A stretch of 22,591 nucleotides of DNA, taken from a virus. Under the pieces are notes generated by a model, which made no database searches, was not told the DNA's origin, and worked only from the letters and a program-made list of their open reading frames with translations. The stretch spans positions 1 through 22,591 of IMG/VR virus record IMGVR_UViG_3300045003_000069; one strand, written 5' to 3'. Below, one piece after another: positions 16,282 to 22,263 of the stretch. The translations under genes were made by a program, and so were the position numbers. Each line of letters opens with the position of its first letter. The stretch's first letter is position 1.

Positions 16282-16305
16282 TAGCCCGCCCATCCCTGCG
16301 GGCTA
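16282..16305 (+). terminator. Stem-loop after RNase HI, possible terminator
   Basis: TAGCCCGC and GCGGGCTA form a perfect 8-base stem with an 8-base loop, six bases after the RNase HI stop. It is followed by GTTACAC rather than a T run, so a classic intrinsic terminator is not proven. A T-poor terminator, an mRNA-protecting stem or a palindromic protein site are alternatives. Confidence 0.45.
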
Positions 16306-16437
16306 GTTACACTGCTGTAGGTTAGCTCTCGCCCTCCCAGGCCCCAATCTCGCTCTGCGGCCTAGCGCCTGTGCTTTCTGCCGGCCGTCCCATCCGCTTC
16401 CACGAGACCACCGCCTCAACGCCAAACGCATCCCTTT

Positions 16438-16490
16438 GTTGCGGTGCCTGCCGATCGTTCAGAGAGCCGATCGTTGTTCTGTGCCGCAAC
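16438..16490 (+). repeat. Nested inverted repeat with CCGATCG copies
   Basis: GTTGCGG (16438-16444) pairs with CCGCAAC (16484-16490). Inside, the direct repeat GCCGATCGTT occurs at 16450 and 16466; because CGATCG is self-complementary, these two can also pair with each other around TTCAGAGAGC. The nested arrangement could be an RNA hairpin or iteron-like DNA sites. Confidence 0.5.
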
Positions 16491-16496
16491 TAGCCG

Positions 16497-16525
16497 GCAA
16501 CATAGCTATGGGAGTTGCTATGTGC
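16497..16525 (+). repeat. Inverted repeat overlapping palindrome CATAGCTATG
   Basis: ACATAGC (16500-16506) pairs with GCTATGT (16517-16523), extended by GC/GC with one bulged A. The left arm overlaps the 10-base palindrome CATAGCTATG (16501-16510), which recurs in the primase gene at 20524-20533. The right arm enters the promoter-like box at 16521-16532, so a bound protein here could control that promoter. Confidence 0.5.
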
Positions 16526-16532
16526 TACGCTG
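16521..16532 (+). promoter_or_regulatory. Promoter-like box TGTGCTACGCTG
   Basis: TGC-TACGCT fits an extended -10 with an actinobacterial TAnnnT hexamer. Eleven of its twelve bases match TGTGATACGCTG at 20819-20830, upstream of the ssDNA-binding protein gene. A transcript would begin near 16538 and run through the two strongest stem-loops of the region. No good -35 is visible; the -35 position overlaps the CATAGCTATG palindrome. Confidence 0.42.
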
Positions 16533-16537
16533 CGCGT

Positions 16538-16660
16538 GGATCACTTCAGGAAGATCTGACCCTACCAGACCCGTGCTCCGATCGCACGGGCTCTGCAATA
16601 GGGCACCAAGCGTGCGGCGAGCACCCTGACCGACAAGCGATGGGGCTCGCCGTTCGTTTG
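16538..16660 (+). ncRNA. Candidate structured RNA with two strong hairpins
   Basis: Downstream of the box at 16521-16532 two long hairpins occur in tandem. The first, 16560-16603, pairs CCCTA/TAGGG, then AGA/TCT, then CCCGTGC/GCACGGG around loop TCCGATC. The second, 16615-16652, pairs CGGCGAGC-a-CCC with GGG-GCTCGCCG around a 15-base loop. Together they have about 26 base pairs with few bulges. No known RNA family is recognised, and there is no T run after the second hairpin. The ends given are estimates. The alternative is DNA-level secondary structure at an origin. Confidence 0.35.
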
Positions 16661-16667
16661 CCAGGCT

Positions 16668-16676
16668 TGCTATGAT
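16668..16676 (+). promoter_or_regulatory. Extended -10 promoter (TGCTATGAT) directly before a GTG start
   Basis: TGC-TATGAT is identical to the element at 14405-14413, and both are followed by C. The hexamer ends six bases before GTG 16683, so the expected transcription start falls on or next to the start codon. This implies a leaderless mRNA and explains why no ribosome binding site is present. No -35 box is obvious. Confidence 0.58.
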
Positions 16677-16682
16677 CTAATC

Positions 16683-17108
16683 GTGGGCAATCTGCCGATC
16701 CGGAAATGCGAAGCGAGGACGGCCACCGGAAAGCAATGCCGTGGCTTTCCGCGCAAGGGGAGTCAGTTCTGCTCGATCCACGCGCCCGAGCTAAACGCCG
16801 AGCACATCTACATTCGCGAGGCTGCGGAACTTCTGAACCGCCGTCTCGGGACTGTTCGGAAATGGGATCGGAACGGTATCCTTCCCGAACACCTTCGGCC
16901 GATGCGTGGACCCCGAGGCTGGCGTTATTGGACGCCCGGACAGATCGAGATGATCAAGGAGTGGATGCGCGAGACCGAATTCCACGCCGGCCGTGGCCTG
17001 CCCCACTGGAATCCGACAGAAAAGGAACTCGATAAAGCGATAAACGCCATGCGACGTGTCCACAATTACAAAAAACCACGACTGGAAGAGATCGAATTCA
17101 AGCCATGA
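16683..17108 (+). CDS. Zinc-finger plus MerR-like winged-helix DNA-binding protein
   Basis: This 141-residue protein starts with GTG. Residues 9-33 form a zinc-binding segment (Cys9, Cys19, Cys30, His33, with CRGFPRKGSQFCSIH). Residues about 42-97 look like a MerR/excisionase-type winged helix: IYIREAAELLNRRLGTVRKW, a turn (GILPEHLRP), a basic wing (RGPRGWRYWTPGQ), then IEMIKEWM. The C-terminal 40 residues are basic and helical. It is probably a site-specific regulator or excisionase-like protein, and as first gene after the structured region it is well placed to bind the nearby repeats. Its C-x10-C-x2-H spacing matches the minus-strand zinc-knuckle protein. It overlaps the next gene by four bases (ATGA). 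Targets are unknown. Confidence 0.75.
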   Translation: MGNLPIRKCEARTATGKQCRGFPRKGSQFCSIHAPELNAEHIYIREAAELLNRRLGTVRKWDRNGILPEHLRPMRGPRGWRYWTPGQIEMIKEWMRETEFHAGRGLPHWNPTEKELDKAINAMRRVHNYKKPRLEEIEFKP

Positions 17109-17737
17109 GCACGGAAACCACCACCTACACTTGCGAGGTTTGCGGAAAGGAGCTTCCGTACGGCGGTCGAGGTCGTCCGCCGAAGCGCTGCGATGAGCAC
17201 AAGAAGTCGGTGGCGAAAACTCCACCGTCGAATAACGGCAGCGAAACGAAGTCGCAAGCTGCTCCGCGCCCTCGTCCGCGCCCCGGCAAGACCGAGGAAG
17301 CGCCGTCCAAGGCCGAAACTGCTCCAGCGCCCCGGCAGCGCCCCGGAAGTGTTTCGCCCCCGCCCGTAGGGAAATCCGATCAGGGCTCTCGCCCGAAGGC
17401 CGAGGCCGCCGAGAAGCGCGCCAAGCAGCAATCGGAAATGGTCGATGCGGAGGCATGGCCGCGTGGAAAATCAGGCCGGCCGATGGCGAAAATCGAAATG
17501 GCGGCATCTGAATTGGTCCCCACAGGTCAGTACGCCAATGTCAGCATCGGTCCCGCCAGGATCACGGCTTTCGTCGATCTCGATCGCGATGTGAACGGCG
17601 GCTACTTCACCGACACCGAGCGCGAGACGCTCACGAAGGCCCTCAACGAGCTTGCCGAGGTCGTTGAGCGAGACGTGATCTCTGTGCAGCGGAGCCTCGT
17701 GCTGGAGTCGATGCAGGAGCAGATCTCGCAGTCATGA
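17105..17737 (+). CDS. Uncharacterised protein: zinc knuckle, Pro/Arg-rich linker, alpha/beta C-terminal domain
   Basis: The 210-residue protein begins with a zinc-binding cluster (Cys10, Cys13, Cys29, His32; CEVCGKELPYGGRGRPPKRC). A long disordered linker rich in Pro, Arg, Lys and Ala follows (about residues 38-115, with PRPRPRPG and APRQRPG). The C-terminal domain (about 127-205) reads KIEMAASELVPTGQYANVSI, GPARITAFVDLDRDV, then two helices (TERETLTKALNELAEVVERD). It resembles a conserved phage protein of unknown function; I cannot name a family. It overlaps both neighbours by four bases, so it is coexpressed with the winged-helix protein and replication genes. A nucleic-acid-binding accessory role is inferred. 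Confidence 0.72.
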   Translation: MSTETTTYTCEVCGKELPYGGRGRPPKRCDEHKKSVAKTPPSNNGSETKSQAAPRPRPRPGKTEEAPSKAETAPAPRQRPGSVSPPPVGKSDQGSRPKAEAAEKRAKQQSEMVDAEAWPRGKSGRPMAKIEMAASELVPTGQYANVSIGPARITAFVDLDRDVNGGYFTDTERETLTKALNELAEVVERDVISVQRSLVLESMQEQISQS

Positions 17738-17976
17738 TCGATGCCGAGGCCACGCAAGAAGAGATCGACAACGGCGTCGATCTGATTCGCTTGATCCACA
17801 ACGAGTTCGGGACCAATCCTGATGTCGTCAAGATGCAGATAGCGACAGGGAAGACGTTCATCGATGGTCGGCTGTGGGAAGGTGATCGGTTTCTGATTCC
17901 CTATCTCGCTGTCAAAGGCAAGGTGATCACGGTCATCGGACCAGATCGACGTTGGCGGGTCAAGTACGCGGGCTGA
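17734..17976 (+). CDS. Small uncharacterised protein in the replication operon
   Basis: This 80-residue protein overlaps the preceding stop by four bases (ATGA). An acidic helical N-terminus (EATQEEIDNGVDLIRLIHNE) precedes a beta-rich half (FIDGRLWEGDRFLIPYLAVK, GKVITVIGPDRRWRVKY) that looks like a small barrel. No cysteines or catalytic motifs are visible, and I do not recognise a family. It ends 24 bases before the DnaB-type helicase; a helicase-loading or accessory role is only a guess from position. Confidence 0.65.
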   Translation: MIDAEATQEEIDNGVDLIRLIHNEFGTNPDVVKMQIATGKTFIDGRLWEGDRFLIPYLAVKGKVITVIGPDRRWRVKYAG

Positions 17977-18000
17977 TAGCTCAACGGAACAACGGGCAAA

Positions 18001-19299
18001 ATGGATATCGAACGAGCGCTAGTAACGAAAATCGTCTACACGGGTCAACTACACCAAGCACAATCACGCAATATAGTCGCCGAGCATTTCGCAGATGACG
18101 AGTGCCGGCAGATGTTCATCTACCTTGAGCGGCACGCGCGCAAGTACCGCGAGACACCTTCGCTTGAGGCAGCCAAGAACGATAATCCTGATTTCGAGTG
18201 GTTTCAGGTTCAGGATTCGCTGGACTACCTGATCGACAAGTTTGCGGAACGTCTCAAGCGTCGATTCGCAAATGACAGCCTGATCGATCTCGCAGAAGCG
18301 CTGGAAGATCAGAAGCGAGCGAATCAGATCGAGATTGAATTTCTGGAAGTCGCCCGAAAGCTAGTCACAACGGTTCCATCAGAGGCGATTTCGCGTTTCT
18401 CAGATGCCGATCTAAGGATCAAGGAATACGATCGCCGCAAGAAGGAGAATAAGCCGATCGGCGTGCCCTATGGCTATCCGACGCTCGATCGTATGACAGG
18501 TGGGATCATGCCGCATGAGCTTGTTACCGTTCTCGGGTTTACGAACATCGGGAAATCGACGCTGTTGAGATCATTCGCATTCAATTTGTGGAGCGAGGGG
18601 TACACGCCGCTCTACATCACATTGGAGATGGAGGAAGAGGTGATCCTCAACATCTTTGACGCAATGGCAGCCAGCCTCGATTACAACAAGCTCAAGCAGC
18701 TACGGCTACCGGAAGATCAGATGCAGAACTGGAAGGAGTTCGCGAAGAAGATCAAGGACAGCGTGGGCGATATCCCGGTCATCGACCCGAAGTTCATGCC
18801 GACACCGGATTGGGTTGCCGCCACGATGATGCGCTACAAGCCGGACGTGGCAATCATCGATTACGTCGGATTGATGAAGTCGAGTTCGACATCGCGCGGG
18901 CTCAATCGCTATCAGCAGCTTTCCGAGATCACCGAGGATCTCAAGATGACTGCGCGCCTCCTGAAGATTCCGATCATCATGGCATCACAGACGACCAGAG
19001 CCGGCGCAAAAGATGGTGCTGATATCGACAACGTTGCCGATGCGATCACGATCTCGCATCATTCAGACACGATGATCGGTCTCTATCAGGATGACAAGGG
19101 CGAAATGGCTGCGCGCAAGGAGATGGAAATCCGTCTTGTGAAGAATCGTCTCGGTCCACGCGGCATAAATTTCAAGGCTGTGTGGGATTTCGATACGATG
19201 ACTTTTGCTGAGAAGCCGAAGTTCGAGCGCGCAAATGGCAAAGTCGAGAACAACCTCTTCATAAAACGTGAGATCGAACGCGAGCAACAGCATGTATGA
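18001..19299 (+). CDS. dnaB: Replicative DNA helicase, DnaB-type
   Basis: This 432-residue protein has a helical N-terminal domain (about 1-150) and a RecA-like DnaB C-terminal domain. Walker A is GFTNIGKST with Lys185; Walker B is VAIIDYVGLM with Asp287. Also visible are the DnaB-like TLDRMTGGIMPHELVTVLG entry strand, YITLEMEEE (the SLEM-type motif), PIIMASQTTR, and the arginine-finger region VKNRLGPRG. It should unwind duplex DNA ahead of the fork as a hexamer, fed by the primase encoded downstream. The ATG is preceded only by a weak purine stretch (ACGGGCAAA). Its stop overlaps the next start (ATGTATGA). The length is close to standard DnaB. Confidence 0.9.
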   Translation: MDIERALVTKIVYTGQLHQAQSRNIVAEHFADDECRQMFIYLERHARKYRETPSLEAAKNDNPDFEWFQVQDSLDYLIDKFAERLKRRFANDSLIDLAEALEDQKRANQIEIEFLEVARKLVTTVPSEAISRFSDADLRIKEYDRRKKENKPIGVPYGYPTLDRMTGGIMPHELVTVLGFTNIGKSTLLRSFAFNLWSEGYTPLYITLEMEEEVILNIFDAMAASLDYNKLKQLRLPEDQMQNWKEFAKKIKDSVGDIPVIDPKFMPTPDWVAATMMRYKPDVAIIDYVGLMKSSSTSRGLNRYQQLSEITEDLKMTARLLKIPIIMASQTTRAGAKDGADIDNVADAITISHHSDTMIGLYQDDKGEMAARKEMEIRLVKNRLGPRGINFKAVWDFDTMTFAEKPKFERANGKVENNLFIKREIEREQQHV

Positions 19300-19558
19300 C
19301 GATGCAAAATTGGGCCGATCCGTATCGTCAACCTGCGATCGCTGCGGGGCTGAGTGCGGTCCTCGGCAGGACTGGACAGAGGACGATGCCCGCCGGGAAG
19401 CAGCCGAGCTTTTCACCGGAGTCATGGCGGCACCGGAGGATGAGCGCGGGGTGCTCTGCGACGACTGCTGGCAGCAGTTCATGGTCTGGATGCGCGAGAA
19501 CTACGGTCCCCCGCCGTGGCCGCATCTCGACTTGGAGGGGAGGCCAGCCAATGCCTGA
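19292..19558 (+). CDS. Small zinc-ribbon protein
   Basis: From ATG 19292 the protein is 88 residues. Cysteines form two pairs, C15-x2-C18 (with C22) and C56-x2-C59 (STCDRCGAEC and VLCDDCW), typical of a small zinc ribbon, with an acidic helix between (TEDDARREAAELF). An ATG further upstream at 19268 lies deep inside the helicase; 19292 is preferred because it overlaps the helicase stop by eight bases. Codon choice is richer in G and C than in the flanking helicase and primase. It overlaps the following gene by eight bases. The function is unknown. Confidence 0.7.
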   Translation: MYDDAKLGRSVSSTCDRCGAECGPRQDWTEDDARREAAELFTGVMAAPEDERGVLCDDCWQQFMVWMRENYGPPPWPHLDLEGRPANA

Positions 19559-19799
19559 TCCGACCAACGGCCGAAGCGAGGCTTCGTCAGATCGTCCGCG
19601 CCAAAGCGAGGATCGGCTGACCACGCTCATCGCCTACTGCGCGGTCTGCGATGCGGGCAGGAAAGCGCTTGAGGTTCCCGCGAAGCCGTGTAGGCATTCC
19701 GGCACAGAGCACCGCAGGATGTTCGCGCTGCCCGTTGTTCCGGTTGACCCGGACACGCGGCTGCCCGGATCACCGGGTCGGGGGCGAAGCGATGCCTAG
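19551..19799 (+). CDS. Small Cys/His-rich uncharacterised protein
   Basis: From ATG 19551, with GGAGGGGAGG seven to ten bases upstream, the protein is 82 residues. Cys30, Cys33, Cys47, His49 and His54 (YCAVCDAGRK, KPCRHSGTEH) suggest one metal site. The N-terminus is polar and the C-terminus is Pro/Gly/Arg-rich and probably disordered. It overlaps the primase start by eight bases. Like its upstream neighbour it is of visibly higher GC. No family is recognised. The same frame opens farther upstream inside the previous gene, but the ribosome binding site supports 19551. Confidence 0.62.
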   Translation: MPDPTNGRSEASSDRPRQSEDRLTTLIAYCAVCDAGRKALEVPAKPCRHSGTEHRRMFALPVVPVDPDTRLPGSPGRGRSDA

Positions 19800-20814
19800 C
19801 TTTGATCCATCATGCATCGACGTAGAGGACTTCTTGGAGTGCTTGGAAATTCGAAATGTGACAAAAGCGACAGAGAAAGAATTTCGCTTTTCGTGCCCAT
19901 ATCCGGCTCACGATCTCGGCGATGAGACGCCTAGCTGCTACATGAACGCTGAGACGACGAGTTTTTTCTGTCACTCATGTCACGCTAAAGGCAATGCGAT
20001 TTCGTTCGCTGCTGACGTGCTCAAGGTCTCGCCGATCGAATCGACACGGCTTCTGCGCGAGCGGTATTCGTCAGCAGGAATCGATCCAGAAGCTCGCAAC
20101 ATGGTTGAAGAAGTAAGGAAGATTCTTGATAGAAAGTCGCCACCGAAGCGAATCAACGCGATTCTCGACGAGTATGCGCTTGATCAGTATGTAGTCGATT
20201 GGGATCGTGCTCTCGAATCTGAAGAACCCTGGGCCATGTATATGTGGGCACGAGGATTTGATGCTGCTGTGTTGAGAAAATGGCAGTTTGGATACAGTGA
20301 GCGATCACAGCGGATCACCCTCCCTGTCAGGGATGAGGAAGGCCGGCTGGTCGGCATCAAGGCGCGCGCATTTGATGGTCGTAAGCCTAAATACTTGAAT
20401 TTGCGTGAAGGGGAGATCGAGCCGTTTCTGAAAAATGAGATCGTGTTCGCCCTCGACCGTGTTATCAAAGCGCAGTTGCGCGATCTGATCGTCGTCGAGG
20501 GTGAGTTCAACGCTATAGCTATGCATAGCTATGGTTGGACCAATGCTGTAGCTATAAACGGCTCGTACTTCGGGAAGCGGCAAATGCGGTTGATCAAGCG
20601 CTATGGCGATGAAGCCACGCTGTTCTTCGATTCTGATACTGCCGGCCGCAACGCGACCGAAGCTGTCGCCGCTGAGCTATCGCCCTTCATGCCGGTCTAC
20701 ATCTGTCCTGATCACTATGGCGATCCGGCCGAGATGAAGCCGATGGAGATCAAGGCGTGCTTGGCTGATCGGAAGTCTGTCGTCGAGCGGAGGTTGGCCT
20801 TGATGAGATCATAG
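19792..20814 (+). CDS. dnaG: DNA primase (CHC2 zinc finger plus TOPRIM)
   Basis: From ATG 19792 the protein is 340 residues. The N-terminal CHC2-type zinc finger uses Cys35, His40, Cys60 and Cys63 (CPYPAH, FFCHSCHAKGN). The primase core follows (WARGFDAAVLRKWQFGYS, RITLPVRDEEGRLVGIKARA), and the TOPRIM motifs are LIVVEGEFNAIAM (Glu236) and LFFDSDTAGRNA (Asp280, Asp282). It makes RNA primers for lagging-strand synthesis. It is shorter than bacterial DnaG and lacks an obvious helicase-binding C-terminal domain, as in many phage primases. A longer frame extends upstream but overlaps two other genes. A small CCCGG/CCGGG hairpin (19764-19777) lies just before the start. The coding sequence holds an 18-base palindrome at 20515-20532. 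Confidence 0.9.
   Translation: MPSFDPSCIDVEDFLECLEIRNVTKATEKEFRFSCPYPAHDLGDETPSCYMNAETTSFFCHSCHAKGNAISFAADVLKVSPIESTRLLRERYSSAGIDPEARNMVEEVRKILDRKSPPKRINAILDEYALDQYVVDWDRALESEEPWAMYMWARGFDAAVLRKWQFGYSERSQRITLPVRDEEGRLVGIKARAFDGRKPKYLNLREGEIEPFLKNEIVFALDRVIKAQLRDLIVVEGEFNAIAMHSYGWTNAVAINGSYFGKRQMRLIKRYGDEATLFFDSDTAGRNATEAVAAELSPFMPVYICPDHYGDPAEMKPMEIKACLADRKSVVERRLALMRS
20515..20532. repeat. 18-base perfect palindrome inside the primase gene
   Basis: ATAGCTATGCATAGCTAT is its own reverse complement. Its right half runs into CATAGCTATGG (20524-20534), an 11-mer also found in the non-coding region at 16501-16511, and AGCTAT recurs at 20550-20555. It encodes part of AIAMHSYG in the TOPRIM domain. 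It could be a protein-binding operator or a codon-choice coincidence. Confidence 0.6.
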
Positions 20815-20830
20815 GAACTGTGATACGCTG
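20800..20830 (+). promoter_or_regulatory. Promoter for the ssDNA-binding protein operon
   Basis: TTGATG (20800-20805) as -35 is followed after 18 bases by TACGCT (20824-20829), preceded by TGA as an extended -10. The box TGTGATACGCTG (20819-20830) nearly repeats 16521-16532. Transcription would start near 20836, leaving a leader of about 60 bases with GTTCCG/CGGAAC inverted arms (20830-20835 and 20856-20861). Confidence 0.5.
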
Positions 20831-20882
20831 TTCCGTAGGAGCAAACGTAATCCAGCGGAACGCTCAAAGAACCAACCACAAC

Positions 20883-20890
20883 AGGAAGGA
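20883..20890 (+). promoter_or_regulatory. Ribosome binding site of the ssDNA-binding protein gene
   Basis: AGGAAGGA lies six bases before ATG 20897, a strong site. With a promoter of its own this gene is expected to be highly expressed, as a single-stranded-DNA-binding protein needs to be. Confidence 0.75.
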
Positions 20891-20896
20891 AAAATC

Positions 20897-21616
20897 ATGC
20901 CACGCGGATTTTCAGGTGTTCGTCAGGCCAGTGCCGAGGTCGAAGCTCGTCGCTCTGGCGGCGGTCCGAGCGCACTCTGGTTCCGTCTCAGGGCCGGCGA
21001 GGATACGATCGTTCGGTTCCTTGAAGAGAACGACGACATCTTCTGGTGCTTCATGCACGAGGTTCCGGTCGAAGGGCGTTCGTTCGGCCGCGATGTCGTG
21101 TGCTGCGATCAGGAGAAGGACGGGACTCCTTGCCCTGGCTGCGAGCGCGATCTCCCACGCCGTTTCAAGGGTTTCATCAATCTGATCTGGCAGAACGCGC
21201 CGGTCTTCAAGCGTGACGGCGACGGCAAGCTCGTGAAGGACCGCTTGGGCGATCCCGTGATCATCGGCGAGAAGTCTCAGGTGGCCGTGTGGGGTTCCGG
21301 TATCAGGCTTTTCGAAGAGCTTGACGAGATCAACGCCAACTATCGCGGGTTGCGTTCGCGCCCATTCCGCGTGAAGAGGAAGGGCGAGGGACTCGATACG
21401 AAGTACCACATCGCGCCGGCTGACGTGGATGGAGGCGCTGTTCCGCTCACGGCGGAAGAGAAGGAGCTTGAGAAGAACAAGTACGACCTCAACCTCTTCG
21501 TCAAGCCCCCCTCGTACGAGGATTTTCTAAAGGAGCTTGGTGAGGCTCCGCGCCAGAACGGCAAGTCGGGTGAGCAGCAGACGCGCGTCAACCCGTTCAT
21601 GCGTCGCGACAAGTGA
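20897..21616 (+). CDS. Single-stranded DNA-binding protein, T4 gp32-like
   Basis: The 239-residue protein has a beta-rich N-terminal half (SALWFRLRAGEDTIVRFLEE, IFWCFMHEVPVEG) with a zinc cluster: His54, then Cys69-x9-Cys79-x2-Cys82 (CCDQEKDGTPCPGC). The C-x9-C-x2-C spacing equals that of the T4 gp32 zinc ligands, and a His precedes it at similar distance. The layout (VR-x-L strand, H-x-V, zinc loop, then FINLIWQNAPVF) fits gp32-like proteins that coat single-stranded DNA at the fork. The C-terminus is charged (EEKELEKNKYD) but ends basic (NPFMRRDK) instead of acidic, which is unusual for an SSB tail. It lies between primase and dNMP kinase, and its stop overlaps the next start (GTGA). Confidence 0.68.
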   Translation: MPRGFSGVRQASAEVEARRSGGGPSALWFRLRAGEDTIVRFLEENDDIFWCFMHEVPVEGRSFGRDVVCCDQEKDGTPCPGCERDLPRRFKGFINLIWQNAPVFKRDGDGKLVKDRLGDPVIIGEKSQVAVWGSGIRLFEELDEINANYRGLRSRPFRVKRKGEGLDTKYHIAPADVDGGAVPLTAEEKELEKNKYDLNLFVKPPSYEDFLKELGEAPRQNGKSGEQQTRVNPFMRRDK

Positions 21617-22263
21617 CCGTCCTAATCGGACTGAACGGGTTCAAGGGCAGCGGTAAGAACACCGCTGGCAAGGTCATCGAGCAGTGGGGGGCTGCTCGTG
21701 GCCTTGTCGTAGTTCAACGCGCATTCGCCGACATGCTCAAGCTAAGCGCCGCGCGTTCACTTGGTCTTTATGACGCCCAGAGCATCAACGATGCGACCGT
21801 GCTCATGGACAGCCTCAAGAACTCGGGGACGATTGACATCTGTATTCCGGAGCAGTCGATTCTGAAATCGATTTCAGGCCGTGAGTTTCTGAAATGGTAC
21901 GGGACCGAGGGGCATAGAGATGTCTTCGGTAGCGATTTCTGGGTCGATCGTCTACTTCCGCTGAATATTCCGTGGGAAGCAAATTTCTCGGTCTATATCG
22001 ACTACAACAGCACGCGCCTGGCAGATATCGGCGTGATAACCGATGTGCGCTTCGCTAATGAGGCTCGACGGGTTAGGCAGGTCGGTGGAGTCGTCTGGAA
22101 TATCGATCGGGGTGCCAGTAATGACGAGCACGCATCAGAGCAACCGCTACCACGTGATCTAGTTGATCTTGTGATCTCTAATCGATCGACGCTGGAGGCG
22201 TTTGAGGTTGACGTGAATTCGACGATGACCGCAGAATTTCATATGCGGTTCCTTGAACTATGA
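21613..22263 (+). CDS. Deoxynucleoside monophosphate kinase
   Basis: The 216-residue protein begins with GTG overlapping the previous TGA. The P-loop is GFKGSGKNTAG (Lys15), very like GVKRSGKDT of T4 gene 1 dNMP kinase. Family signatures follow: SGREFLKWYGTEGHRD, DFWVDRLL, and VITDVRFANEARRVRQVGG with a later DEHASE. The enzyme phosphorylates dNMPs to dNDPs in the cytoplasm and can recycle nucleotides from degraded host DNA for phage synthesis. It is placed between the ssDNA-binding protein and polymerase genes and ends with ATGA overlapping the polymerase start. Confidence 0.85.
   Translation: MTVLIGLNGFKGSGKNTAGKVIEQWGAARGLVVVQRAFADMLKLSAARSLGLYDAQSINDATVLMDSLKNSGTIDICIPEQSILKSISGREFLKWYGTEGHRDVFGSDFWVDRLLPLNIPWEANFSVYIDYNSTRLADIGVITDVRFANEARRVRQVGGVVWNIDRGASNDEHASEQPLPRDLVDLVISNRSTLEAFEVDVNSTMTAEFHMRFLEL

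Larger units (their letters stand above)
16277..16682. other. Long non-coding region with stem-loops and repeats; candidate origin or structured RNA
   Basis: This is the only gene-free stretch longer than 300 bases. The six frames show only short, low-plausibility ORFs. It holds stem-loops at 16282-16305, 16438-16490, 16497-16525, 16560-16603 and 16615-16652. CCGATCG occurs three times (16451, 16467, 16578), with GCCGATCGTT as a direct repeat at 16450-16459 and 16466-16475. The palindrome CATAGCTATG is at 16501-16510, and promoter-like boxes lie at 16521-16532 and 16668-16676. From about 16326 to 16435 the plus strand is strongly C over G, a local skew. Lying between RNase HI and the replication operon, it may be an origin, a regulatory RNA locus, or both. 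I saw no tRNA. Confidence 0.6.

Noticed and set aside
16436-16675. Open frame of 79 codons in the non-coding island
   Set aside because: It needs a TTG start, has no ribosome binding site, shows no recognisable protein pattern, and runs through the strongest stem-loops and the promoter box of the next gene.
16277-16682. tRNA gene in the structured region
   Set aside because: No T-arm consensus (GTTCGANTC) and no cloverleaf with a 7-base anticodon loop could be found on either strand; the stem-loops do not have tRNA geometry.
19651-19791. Longer primase beginning upstream at 19651
   Set aside because: The extra segment overlaps a Cys/His-rich gene with a good ribosome binding site, and typical primase homology begins after ATG 19792.
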